From: Hydractinia symbiolongicarpus | Lineage: Eukaryota > Cnidaria > Hydrozoa > Anthoathecata > Hydractiniidae | Assembly: GCF_029227915.1 (NCBI RefSeq) | Contig: NC_079876.1 | Span: forward strand, 28,989,828-29,053,827 | DNA length: 64,000 nt | Direction of reading: 5' to 3' | Part shown: one piece after another, positions 49,301 through 60,124 of the stretch | Layout: every line of letters begins with the position of its first letter | Numbering within the stretch: the first letter of the stretch is position 1 | Program-made: the position numbers and the translations under genes | The notes under the pieces: generated by a model | What the model saw: only the letters and a program-made list of their open reading frames with translations | What the model was told of the DNA's origin: nothing | Database searches by the model: none

Positions 49301-52300
49301 TCATCAAGAGCCATGTTGAAGTCTTAATCGTACTAATTTAATCCCCCTTTTAGGTCAGGGTGACCACACCTCCTATAATCTCTTAAAAAAATGAGGACCC
49401 TCCTAAAATCTCACAAATAACTTGTGTGCTAGAAAAAGCTTAAAGAACATAATTATTTTTAGTGTTTTCTCCTAAATTTTACAGCTTTCCAAATTCTACT
49501 AAAATTTCCTAAAATATACCATTATAAATTGTTGAGGAACTTATAATATTACCTATAAGAGCTTAATGGACTATAGCTTAGTGCAACAAGTAAATTTAAC
49601 TTCATGTCTTTTTTCTCAACTATACCTTCTGACACTAATGGTCTTTTTGAAGTTACTTTAAAAACTTCTTTTATGCAGGGGGATTATATGAATTTGTTTT
49701 TCTTTTTCATATATTCTGGTCTGCAAGGTGTTACAAGGCCATCTGGTTAGACTAAAAACCTCATTCAAAATGTTGAATGTCTTTCCCTTTTATTTACGAG
49801 TAGTACTGAACTTAAATGCAAATTTTGCACTTCATAAATTCATGGTAACGTTTAACGTTTCTTAAATTTTCGATTTTTTTTCGAGAGAGTGTTTAAAAAA
49901 GGCACCCTCTCTTTAATAAAACTTCGTAATTTTTCCTTTTTATTACAAGCTCGTGAGCTTGCATTAAAACGCAAATGTGTCCTACAAGAATGGAAATTTT
50001 TGCATCTCTGAGCACCGACATGGGAGTAGTCGAACGAATCTCATCTTGGTAACTTTTTTTTTTCTTTTCACTATCTTGCCTGCGAGGATGTGTTTCCAAC
50101 TCACAACTAACTACTTTAATGAGATAAATTTTCGCGGGGATTAAATTTCGCAGTTGTGCTCTTCCGCGAAGTTTTGCATTTCGCGTGGACTTATTTTCGC
50201 GGATGAGGGATGTTTTAATTTTTCGCGGGAACTTAATTTCGCGGATGAGGTCATAATAGCAATTTTTGAAAAAATAAGTTGTCAAAAGGGTTTGGGGCCG
50301 AATGACACTGTCTCCTCGACCCTCGTTACACCTGTCATTTCTACACTGACTGAGACAAAATGTAGTTTTGCATTTTAGTTCAAAGCTCTTTTAACACGGC
50401 TATAACGTCAGGTAGAACATATCAATTATGGGTAGAATAAACACAACTAGATAAAAACCGAAGCGATTGAATTCTAAAAAGCTGATTTTTCATCCGTTAC
50501 ATCGACTACTACTATCTACTATTTCACTTCGTGGGAGATGTAAGGAACTTTCAATTGTTCATCCGTGAGGCTGAAAAGAGAACTCAATCTGGGAGCGAAG
50601 GATCGATATCCATGAAAGGGTCAACTGATTCGAAACCTTTTTCAATTTTCTCTGTCTTTTCATCTTCAGCATGAAGATGAAGAGAAATTAGGCCTGCAAA
50701 AGGCCTACAAAAAAGAAAGCCTTAGACTTTGAAAGCAAAGAAAAAACTAAAATTTAAAATTTTGATCGAGTAATTTTTCCAAATTTTCGCGGGGACAAAT
50801 TTTTGCGAATGGCCTGATTCCAAATTTTCGAAGAGACATATTTTTTGCGGATAGCACCCAAATCCGCGAAATGCGCGAACTTTAATTTCAGCGAAAATTT
50901 ATCCCATTAAAGTAACCAAATGGTCAATTGCATCGTCACAGATTTAAACTTCGTACATAAACTCTCTAAGTACTTAGAAGTCATCTAAATGACGTTTCAG
51001 GCCAAAATTGGTATTTGTTTTCGACAAAATTTGGCACAGTTAACAAAAAAAGTAAGCCGAACATGATATTGACATCATTATTTTAATTTTTGTCACTTAA
51101 ATGTCATTTTAGGCCAAAATTGGTCCAAAAATTAAAATTACTTTATTTTCTACAAAAGTATGCTGAATATGATAGTGACATCAAAATGTTAATTTTTTGT
51201 CAACTAAATGCTGTTTAAGACCATAAACGTTTCAATCGCGCGACTTTCAACCATGAATAATATGCTGTATTTTTTTTTAGCAGGTTACTGAATTACTGAA
51301 TTTTAAGTGGAGCTTGTGGTCTTTCTTCTTCCTGTCAGTCATTTTACTCCAGACTGACCGAACAAAAATTGATATTTCGAGGAATTTTTCGTTCAAGAAG
51401 ATCTCACAAATCAATTTTGAAAAATAACTGCGTAGTGCGTAACAAATATTATTGCTTATCAGAATAGCTCAATATGTTGTGTCTAACTTCGTAACAGAAA
51501 TCACAATTTCATAGACAGCTTTTTGTAAACTTTATTCGCGAGGTTGTTTGCGTATATCACACGTCTTGTTGACAATTAAAACATATTATTTTCCTTATAA
51601 CATCTACATTATTATCAATATGATCATTGCCAATATATTTAAAGCTGGTACAGCTTTGACCACATCTTCTCCGATATTTCAAAGGGTTTTTTATAACGAT
51701 CCGTTAACTTAGCATTTGTATTATGTTTAGAATATACGCCTTCGTGAAGGGGGCATTTATTAATGAAAGGATCATTAAAAGTGGTGGGCGTTTTCTACTC
51801 GAAGCATTGTTGTATCTTAAAATACAAGTTGGCATTTTTAGGCTACACAGAAACACAAACACATTTTTTTTGTTTTATGAATGTAAATCCAGTAAATTAT
51901 TATTTTTTTTTTTTTTGAAGCGTAAACTTTTGTAAGCCGCAAAACGTTTGAAAACCTCTACACGGGAAAATATTTTAGAGGAAACAACACCGCTGTTTCG
52001 AAAGATCAGGAGTTGGACAACGATCTTGAAGTTCTTTAGGAGGGAAGAACAGTGTTTAGTTACATACTGACCTTAATTCTACGATTAATAATTTGTTAGT
52101 AAAAAGTATGGCTAAAGGTGTTTCTTTTAAAAAACATTAACTGTAGAATTAAGTGCAGAATTTTTCGTGTTTTAACTCAACAAATTGGACATCAAACCTT
52201 TTTTAGGTCCTGACTATGTTATGTTCTTATTGATTAGTGCTTGGGCAATGAAACCAATTTTTATAAACAACAGTTAGAAATTAAGCATTAAATTTTAGTT

Positions 52301-55300
52301 TTAGACGCAGCTTTTAAAAAGATATCTGATACAGAAAAACGTGAAGAAACAGCTGCGGAGGAGGAACAACGAAAGCAATGGGATGCATTTAGTAAACAAT
52401 ATTCTGACGATTTCCAAAAAATGTTCGATGAGATGATAAACACCTTACCCTGTTCAAATTGTGATGGAAGACACCCTAAAACCTTGATGAAGGACAGAAA
52501 TTTCCTATCAGCACGGTATTGTAGAAAGTGCAATACAAGTCATGCAGCGAATGATGGAGATTTGTGGGCAGAAACGAACATGCTGGGTTTGAACTGGACG
52601 TGTTATGCATGTCTGGATGGTGAAGTAAGTTGAAACTGTACTAATAAAGTTAAACTAAATATCTGACATGGATCTCTTGGAATTTCGTTTTAACCCTAAT
52701 CGTGATTCAAATAAACGATAAATATTGTGTCATTATGTACTTTATAAAAAATTTTCAGTTATAATTATTAAATCTCAGACAGAAAAGTCAGAATGGATCA
52801 AAAGAAAACACAATTTAAATAAAAAAATGAAAACTCCATTCCCCCCACCTCGCCTCGCTACTGCTGACTCTCCTGTTTTAGTCCCAAGAGTAAAATCATT
52901 TTAAATTTGTAGCAGACATTTAATTGGAACAATTACCCTAATATTGTCATAAAACATATTCAAAAGTGAGTCTTAGGAGTATCAGTTAGGAGTTAAGTTT
53001 TGAAGACATCGCTTCACGATTTGTAGCCATTTTCTTTTTATCTTTCAGATATACGAATTAACTGATTGGGCGAGATGTCAAAATCTGCACACTGTCATAC
53101 CTGCGAACTCTCATCGAGTTCCATGTCGACTCGGTGGTATACCTCGAACCCGACGTCACAGACCTCATGAACACCAGGAATAGTAAGTTTTTGTCAACAT
53201 TTCTTTCTACATGAGTAACTATAGCGAACTTCGTAATTGGTAAGCAGCTTTACCACCAGCAACCAATCATCATCGATAAATAAATTTTATCTTTAAAAAA
53301 ATCATTTTCGCTACAATATCGACCAGTCTTCAAGTCAAAATAGACCAGCCTTCAAGTTAAGGTAGACCAGTGTTTAAGTCAAGATTGACCAGTGGAAAGT
53401 TGATTTTAAAAACGCCTCATAACAATTTTATATTCAAAAACCTTTTTTGGACCTGCCTGGTACACGTAAAGTCCTATAAAATGACCCGTGTTCGTCCGTC
53501 CTTCCGTTGCTAGAATTTCTTAGGATTGGATCGTTAGTCTTTTCTGATTTTTTGCACAATGGTGGAGAACAATAAACCCTGAAATTTGGCGAAGTCAGTT
53601 TTCTGAGAAAAAATTCTATTGACCCAAAAATGACGAACTTATGCGCAAAATTAGCAAAAGCGGTCCTAAAATTTAATTTTTAAGGCATTTCTCAAGATTG
53701 GATCGTTAGCAGGGGCGGATACATACCACGTCAAAGACGTCAAGTGACGAAGGTAAATTGTCTACCTGTATAACGGACGATGTCAATCGAGAGGGGCATA
53801 GTAGTGCGTAAAGTTCTTTTTATATGTAAACAACGTGCGCCGACGAGCGGGAGTTGTTTTAAAATAGGGGACCAACGGCTCAGGGTGCCGCAGAGCCACG
53901 TCTGTGCGTTGTATCTGTTTTAATTTGCATGGTGCGTGATTGTTTTGACGAATATAGTCTGTGGTCTGTTAAGCGGTAGTGTTTCTTACGGCGGTAAAAG
54001 TCATACAAATCTACAGAGTTGAGCAAACCTGTAACATAGACTAGTGACATATATAGTTTGTGCGGCACGATTTTTGAGTGAAAAAAAAGGTAGCCGCCCT
54101 TAACGATATAACTCGAATTACCAGTCTAGTGACTTAGCAGTCCGCTGGATTCGATTACCCCTGTGAAAAAGGTTCTTTCTTGTTAAACATGGCTTTAAAA
54201 ACCATGTCTGACAAGGTGACTAGTGCTTTTTTAAGTAGAAATGTCGATGTAATGAAAGAAATTTTTAACTCCCGCATTGGTGATTTGTCAAAATTACCTA
54301 CAATAAATTTTCCGCAGCTGCTGGAGAATGGAAGTGTATTAAAATATAGGTTAGCTCCTTTGGACTTTCCTACAAAGTTTGTTCAAAACAACTCGGAAAC
54401 ACTCATTGCTTTGAGGTAGGTTTGTTTAAACTTTTTTCTGATCCCTAAAGCTTTGTTTTTGTTAATAGACTGTGAAGTTTACAATTTAGTTTTTGTTCAG
54501 CTATTGTAATGCAATTTTCAGTCATAAACTGAAACTAAAGCCAAAGATTTAATATGGCTGACCTTAATTGTTTTTATTAAATATTCTTTTGTTTTATTCT
54601 CAGAATAATTTAATTTTTCAAAACGTGTCATAAACAAATATATAAATGGTAGCTGAGTTGTGTTGTTATGTTTGTGAATGTATTAATAGCTAGGCACAAG
54701 ACTCAGATTGGCTTTGTTTTTCTTGTTTTAGCTCTGAAGCAAGTGGAAACTGCTTATACAGCTCGGTATCATTAATGTTGTCAGGTGACAATTCATTGTG
54801 TCATGATTTAAGGTTACTTACTTCTTTAGAGTTGTTTATTCATGCTGAATTTTATTCTACGCATCCCCTTCTATACTCTATTTTTGAACAAGGACAACTA
54901 AATAATAACCAACTTTTTAAGAATTTCAAGCAAGTATTTGATATGTCCCTGGCTATATCTGATAAAGATTACCCCCATGGTTCTTCACTTACAGAATTAG
55001 TGCAATTTGAAGCTCTGTATAATTGCAAAAACGGCAGATGGGCAGGTCTTCTTGACATACTTGCCCTTTCTACTGTCATTAATCACAATATAAATGTAGC
55101 ATACCCCGAATGCGGCGAAACATGTTATAAGTTATTGTTTGCGGAGAAAGTTCAACCTCGAATCCCCAATGAAAACATAGCTTCTGACATAGAGCTTTGT
55201 TATGTTATGCATGGTTATGTATCCAGACCAGGTGAAAATTATAAACCAAACCATTTTGTTCCCTGTATACGTTTGTTAAATCATAGTAGTAAGCGTAAAT

Positions 55301-58300
55301 CCTTTTCCAATGAAAAAAAACTTGTAAAAAAAATTAAAACTGTGGGTTTTGCTAGTGATAAAGTACAAGCAAAGCTATCATTTTGGACCGATAAATGCAG
55401 CGATAAGCTTGTATTACCTAAAGTAAAAAGTATGTCCACACAAAACAGCTTGCTGATAACTAAAATAAATAGTACTGATTCAATAAAAAGTTCATCTACG
55501 TATAATTCTAAAAATAGTTTAACGGTTTCCATTTCTACTTCCAATGCCAGCCAAGTTTTTGGAAAAAATTCTTCTACTTTTACTTCCCCTGCTAATCTTT
55601 CTTCCCCTGTATCCTTTTTGTCCCAAAAGCCTTTATTATTTCCTTCATTTTTCTCAGAATCATCATCAAAAGCAGGTTGCTCATCTCTTGTCACTTCTTC
55701 AATAAATGAGTGGGATGTTGCTGGATATAGGGACAAATGTAAAGGTCTTAGACCAGAAGAATTATATAATTTGATAAAAAATGTTCACAAATGTGGTGAC
55801 AATTTTGTTTTTCCTAAAAAAAATCTAGAAGTTTTCGTCGGGAATGGCTTAAGTCGTTTAGTTGGCTATGTTATTCTCCAAGCCAAGATGGTGCATACTG
55901 TCTTCCTTGTGTTTTATTTGGAGACAGATTTCCAACCAAGGCATATAAAATAAAGAAACTGTTACGTGAGCCATTAACATATTGGCCTGATGCATGCGCT
56001 GCTTTCAAGCGCCATGAAAATGTTCCCAATGGAATACATAGTGATACCATAGTTGCTTTTACCTCACTGATAAATGCTGTTGAAGGTAAATCCAAAGCAA
56101 TTGATGTCTTAATTGACAACCAAAGGAAAACTGTTGTATTAGAAAACCGAAAAAAACTGATTCCCATTACAGATGCCATCATATTGTGTGGGCGGCAAGG
56201 TATTGCACTAAGAGGACATCGTGATGATGCTAAGTATCATCCAGTTCCAGGGGAATATTCAGTAGGGAGAACTGGCAATTTTGTAGAATTGCTGAATTTT
56301 CGAGTTCGAGGTGGTGATACTGATTTGAAAGAGCATTTATCAAAATGCCCTAAAAACGCAACATATATTTCCAAAACCACTCAAAATGATTTAATAAATT
56401 GTTGTGGTGAGGTAATAACTAATAAAATTGTTTCTGAAATTAGGAAGAATAGATTTTTCTCTGTCCTGGCTGATGAACTTTTAGATTGTTCTAATAAGGA
56501 ACAACTTTCTTTAGTAATCCGTTATGTTGATTCAAGTAGAAATATCAAGGAAGATTTTCTTAAATTTCTTCATTGTAAAGAGGGTTTAACTGGTGCAGAT
56601 TTAGCCCAGCTTATGTTGTCTGCTCTGCAAAATTTAAATCTAGATTTCAGTAATTGCAGGGGCCAGGGTTATGATGGGGCTGGTAATGTTGCTGGACATT
56701 TAAATGGTTTATCAGCTCGTCTTCTGTCAGTTAACAAAAAGGCTATTTATGTTCATTGTCATAGCCACCGTTTAAACCTTTGTGTTGCTAAATCTTGTTC
56801 CATCACGCTGGTAAGAAATGCTATGAACAAAATTAAAGAAATTTCCTACTTCTTTAACTTTTCACAAAAAAGGCAACAGCTCCTTGAAAAAAATGTCATT
56901 CAATATTGTCCTAATTCTGATAAGTCTAAACTTAAAGATGTCTGCCGAACACGGTGGATTGAGCGTATTGATGGCATGGAAGTTTTTCAAGAACTTTATG
57001 TTGCAATTTATGTGACCCTTGATGATATGATAGTTAATTTAAATAAAATTGTCAATAATGAAACTGCCACCAAAGCACACTCTTTTTTTAATGAAATTTC
57101 TACCTTTGAGTTCATTGTATCTGTTGTTGTGACCAGAAATGTTTTGGCACTAACACATGGTGTTACAACTTTGCTTCAAGATAGAAGTATTGATATTACA
57201 GATAATGTTCAATACATTACTAATTTGAAAAATACAACTATGAGTTGCAGGAACAATGTAGATTTTTTTCACAACTCATGGTACAAGGAGGCATTAGATG
57301 TTGCGGAAAGTGTAGGAGTTGAGGAGAAAATGAAACGGGTTATCAGAAGGCAAACATTAAGGGACAACCAACCTGCTATCAGTCCAAAGGATTATTATAA
57401 AAAAGCCTTAACCATACCAATCTTGGACCATTTAAACAGTGAACTTAACTCGAGGTTTGATTTTGAAAACTTTGTAGTGTATAATGGATTGTGCATTGTA
57501 CCAGCCAAAGTAGTTTCAATGGTTTACTCCAACAAAGATTGGAAGAGCAAATTTAAAAGGTTTGTAGATTTTTACAAATCTGACATGCCAAATCCTCTTG
57601 CTCTAGAGTCTGAGTTAGAGCTGTGGGAAAAGTTTGCTTTGGATTATCAGGGTACAAGACCTGAAACCATTGCTCAAACTTTAAAGTCAATAAACCTGTC
57701 TCTATTTACTAATATAAATGTTGCTATTCGCATTCTTGCTACTATCCCTATTACTTCATGTGAATGTGAAAGAAGTTTTTCATCATTAAGACGATTAAAA
57801 GATTATTGTCGTAGTACCATGACAGAAGATCGTCTTAATGGCCTTTCTTTAATGTACATTCATCAAGAAATTATTCCAAAGGTAGATGATGTACTTAATA
57901 TTTTTGCCCGAGATCCTAGAAGATTACAGTTAATTTAAATTCACTTAAAACTTAATACATATATAAACAATTTACTTTATCCTTACTTACCCATACTTAC
58001 CTCTACTTACTCATCTTTTAATAAGTCTTACTTTTAAGTTGGTAATTATACACTTAACATCTTAGGTTCATCCTAAAAGTTTCTCAACTTTGGATTTTCT
58101 GAAGTCCTAACTCCTATTTTATAACATACATTTATTAAAATGCTTTGAGCACAACCCCTGATTTATATGTTAATGCTGCTTTTTAGCAAGAGTCCTTTCA
58201 GTTTATATATTTACTTTTTGAGCCTTGTTTTTTATATGCCATATCCTTTGTTTTTTTTATATATTTTACTGAAATAGTTCTTGCACATTCATTTTTTAAA

Positions 58301-59609
58301 TTTGTTTTTATATAATTCTTTCTTATCATGTCAACCCGGTATACTGATGTTTAGATGTCAGATTTGATAGATTCATTCATTATTCCATTGGCCGGTTTTG
58401 ACAATTTGCTCAATTTGACCCATTTCATGTTAGATTCAATTTGTCCATGGTTTTCTACATTACGTGATGTGCAAGAAAGAAGAAAGAAGAAAGAAGATTT
58501 TTATGGGTTATTAATGTAACCCTTCAAGTTTTCAAAAAACATTATTTTGGAATACCAGCTGCTATGAAAAAGTAGCTAGATTTATGTTGTTTTTTCTTTC
58601 AATTTATTCTTATGAAATGTCTGCTAAGTATACATTAAAAAAATGATAATTCGGGCATTTGCGACAAAAAATTTTTGGCTTCACGAAAAATTTTGACTAA
58701 GGACTTTTTAAACCTGTATCCGCCCCTGGTTAGTTTTTTTCTGATGTTTTGCACAAAGATGACAACAATTGACCCTCAGTTTTTTGAACATTTTTTAGCT
58801 TAATAATGGCGGACAAAATGAGTCAAAACGGTTCAAAAATACGGATTAAACTGTGGGGAATTTCCAGAAAAATCGTCGTCGTCTGTCTGTGTGTCCGCGA
58901 AAGCCGTGTCCCGTAACGGAAACACGAAATTTTTAAAATGCGCATCAATACCAAATGCGATATATTTCTGTTCACTTTGTTGCAACGGGTTAATTTAAAG
59001 GACGGTCGACCCCGTGGATTTTTCCACGGGCTAACGACTAATCTCTTAGTCGTTAGCCCGTGGAAAAATCCATAATAATAGCCGTATTCCGTCTGTCTGT
59101 TTGTGCGCGAAAGACTCGTCCTGTTACGGAAACACGAAATGCGATATATAAAGGACGGGCGAACCCGTGGATTTTCCCACGGACCACCGAATAGTCTATA
59201 TTATAATGCCTGTATAAGTCTGTCTGTCTGTCTGTCACGCAAAGTGGTAGCTTAACTGCGACGGCGAACCCGTGGATTTTCCACGGGCTAACGACTAGTA
59301 TTATTAATAAGTCAAAAAACATCGGAATCAATAGAACATCAAAATCCAAATTAATTGAGACCCAGTGCAAATATAGTTAAGTATACGCTCAAAGCATCTT
59401 TGCAAATATTTTGAGGAAACACATTTTGGTGTGCTGGAAGGAAATACCATAGTCTACGTTCGAAGCCCAGTCTTTCCGCCCACCCTCCGCCGCCTGGCTC
59501 TTTTCTTGACTATGAACAAAAATTAAAATTGCTACCGATTTTTTTTTTTAGTTCTGAATCAACATATCAGAAAAAGAAGAAAGGACGCAAAGGTCGTAAA
59601 AGAAGGTGA
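40329..59609 (+). CDS. DNAJC14: DNAJC14-like ER membrane J-domain protein
   Basis: HSP70 co-chaperone of the ER membrane; the human form affects receptor export (family knowledge). I place seven exons: 40329-40527, 42357-43011, 48303-48542, 49178-49296, 52299-52624, 53049-53182 and 59552-59609. All phases join and give about 576 residues. Order: a polar Lys/Asn/Gln-rich N-terminus of about 230 residues; two or three hydrophobic segments (FFVVCLIIMFLWIVVKFLF and beyond); a J domain with the HPD motif (LALLVHPDKCE); then a Cys-rich region of DNAJC14 (INTLPCSNCDGRHP, ARYCRKCNTSH, DLWAETNMLGL, ELTDWARCQ); and a very basic end (KKKKGRKGRKRR) encoded by the last small exon. The Cys-rich block and its order match human DNAJC14 as I remember it. 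The first exon may be preceded by a non-coding exon. The last intron is 6.4 kb because of transposon insertions. Confidence 0.92.
40528..42356. other. DNAJC14 intron 1, AT-rich
   Basis: No exon or structured element is supported. A 139-codon open frame at 41620-42039 is Leu/Ile/Phe-rich by base composition and is not flanked by gene signals. Confidence 0.55.
44092..44235 (-). mobile_element. Short non-autonomous Helitron, 144 bp, intact ends
   Basis: On the minus strand it runs from TCTATATTATAATACCCGTA to a perfect hairpin (CCCGTGGATTTTCCACGGG), then CTAACGACTAG. The flanking bases are A on the 5' side and T on the 3' side, the expected A|T insertion site. It is closely similar to 26742-26899 and to 59195-59298. 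It is the cleanest copy of this family in the window. Confidence 0.85.
45352..46150 (-). pseudogene. Non-LTR retrotransposon, 3' part of reverse transcriptase, frameshifted
   Basis: Two minus-strand frames (46148-45690 and 45621-45352) together cover the C-terminal half of a LINE reverse transcriptase. Visible are LIINLKRGKTEAMLFGT, YKYLGSTLDSKLSM, and the tail GFYYMGADTYNKLPLDIR. At least one frameshift separates them at about 45620-45700. The catalytic YxDD part is missing, so the copy is 5'-truncated and dead. It is antisense in DNAJC14 intron 2. Confidence 0.8.
50114..50912. mobile_element. MITE, 799 bp, with TTTCGCGG-rich body
   Basis: The ends CTTTAATGAGATAAATTTTC and, reversed, CTTTAATGGGATAAATTTTC are inverted repeats of about 22 bp. 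TA flanks both (50112-50113 and 50913-50914), suggesting a Tc1/mariner-type or other TA-target superfamily. Subterminal regions hold many TTCGCGG/CCGCGAA words in both orientations. No transposase ORF. Confidence 0.75.
50975..51230. repeat. About 110-bp tandem repeat, diverged
   Basis: The words CTAAATGACGTTTCAGGCCA, CTTAAATGTCATTTTAGGCCA-like and CTAAATGCTGTTTAAGACCA-like begin at about 50985, 51096 and 51203. Each of the first two is followed by an AAATT-rich stretch and a TGAACATGATA-like or TGAATATGATA-like word. Confidence 0.65.
53325..53400. repeat. About 26-bp tandem repeat
   Basis: AGACCAGTCTTCAAGTCAAAAT recurs three to four times (53325, 53341, 53365 and 53388 approximately) with changes. 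It lies in the last DNAJC14 intron, before the hAT element. Confidence 0.7.
53710..58728 (+). mobile_element. Complete hAT transposon (5.0 kb, 5-bp target duplication)
   Basis: Terminal inverted repeats CAGGGGCGGATACA are perfect for 14 bp at both ends (53710-53723 and 58715-58728). GTTAG flanks both ends (53705-53709 and 58729-58733). A CAG start and a transposase with hAT dimerisation motifs place it in hAT. A 5-bp rather than 8-bp duplication fits the hAT5-type group described in repeat collections (from memory). The insertion split a local sequence: GATCGTTAG before the element and TTTTTTTCTGATGTTTTGCACAA-type sequence after it together match an intact paralogous stretch near 53530-53560. 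Perfect ends and intact flanks point to a fairly recent insertion. Confidence 0.9.
54189..57938 (+). CDS. OTU-domain hAT transposase, two exons, one frameshift
   Basis: Exon 1 is 54189-54415 and exon 2 is 54732-57938; the junction falls in phase 2. Exon 2 opens with SGNCLYSSVSLML, the OTU cysteine-peptidase motif with its catalytic Cys, followed by RLLTSLEL. About 150 codons later NHFVPCIRL supplies the likely catalytic His. Next come a Ser/Thr-rich linker, a TTF/ZMYM-type zinc-finger region (WLCYSPSQDGAYCLPC), a hAT transposase core (SVLADE, GQGYDGAGNVAG, VHCHSHRLNL) and the C-terminal dimerisation motif (CECERSFSSLRRLK). The frame shifts once, around the A-run at about 55815-55832, so the copy as read cannot make the whole protein. 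Apart from that break, the frame is open over more than 1000 codons, a sign of youth. It could also be an assembly base error. Confidence 0.85.
58860..59194. mobile_element. Cluster of Helitron-derived fragments with a perfect palindrome
   Basis: Two pieces related to the Helitrons at 60125 onwards lie here. The first (about 58860-59040) has GTCTGTCTG, a CCGTAACGGAAACACGAAAT word, and the hairpin end CCCGTGGATTTTTCCACGGG plus CTAACGACTA. The second (about 59047-59194) begins with an inverted copy of that hairpin end, continues with AATAATAGCCGTATTCCGTC, and ends GAATAG. Both lack one proper terminus. Confidence 0.65.
59015..59072. repeat. 26-bp perfect palindrome, 6-bp loop
   Basis: Left arm 59015-59040 and right arm 59047-59072 are exact inverted copies (TGGATTTTTCCACGGGCTAA and on to the centre), with ATCTCT between. 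Each arm contains a Helitron 3' hairpin, so the two 3' ends face each other. It would form a strong cruciform. Confidence 0.9.
59195..59298 (+). mobile_element. Short non-autonomous Helitron, 104 bp
   Basis: Starts TCTATATTATAATGCCTG and ends with hairpin CCCGTGGATTTTCCACGGG, then CTAACGACTAG, then T. The preceding fragment ends TAG directly before TC. It is shorter than the copies at 26742 and 44092 by an internal deletion between AACTGCG and ACGGCGAACC. Confidence 0.8.
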
Positions 59610-60124
59610 AGACACAGTGGAAAAGTGGTTTGCTTGCTTTCTATACACTGGAGAAGTGTTTTGCTTGCTTTCTAAGCATAGTGGAGAAGTGTTTTGCTTT
59701 GTAATTCGCGAGTGCTTGTGAACTTTTTTAGTTATGCACATGTAAACAATTTTGATAGACACAATGGACTTTCCCTTATTCGGAACGAAAGTTCACCGGA
59801 TGTATTTTTTAGATTCGAATTAATTTAAAGCCGAGTGGCTCGATCATTTTTGAGTCGTGTTTCGCTTTTTTTATTTTTCTTTTTTCTTAAAAATTAGAAA
59901 ATTAAATTTGTATTTTTTTCATGTGATTTAATTAGTTTTGTATTTCTGCATTAAAATAAATATTTATGGTACAATTTGTTGTCCGATTTCAAAGCCATCT
60001 CGGGTAACTCCGTCGCTTTGCTTTATCGCTCGTATGTAGACGCTCTCGTTTTTGTGAAGAAGCATCGTGGAGGAGAGAGTTTTCTGCCTCTGAGACACAT
60101 TTTGACGCATCCATTTAAACAGCG
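59610..60124 (+). other. DNAJC14 3' UTR and polyadenylation signal
   Basis: After the TGA at 59607-59609 a GTGGAGAAGTGTTTTGCTTG motif is repeated two to three times (59618-59700). A canonical AATAAA at 59955-59960 follows about 350 bp after the stop. The DNAJC14 transcript probably ends near 59975-59990. The remainder to the Helitron at 60125 has no recognised content. Confidence 0.6.

Larger units (their letters stand above)
49297..52298. other. DNAJC14 intron 4 (3.0 kb)
   Basis: Contains a TA-flanked inverted-repeat element (50114-50912) and a tandem repeat (50975-51230). From 49350 to 49550 it has CTCCTAAAATCTC-type repeated words. The short open frames near 49893-50285 lie within the element. 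No exon seen. Confidence 0.55.

Noticed and set aside
55281-55736. 151-codon minus-strand frame inside the hAT element
   Set aside because: Antisense shadow of the Ser/Thr-rich linker of the transposase.
53702-58736. 8-bp target duplication for the hAT element
   Set aside because: ATCGTTAG on the left and GTTAGTTT on the right do not match over 8 bp; only the 5-bp GTTAG is shared.
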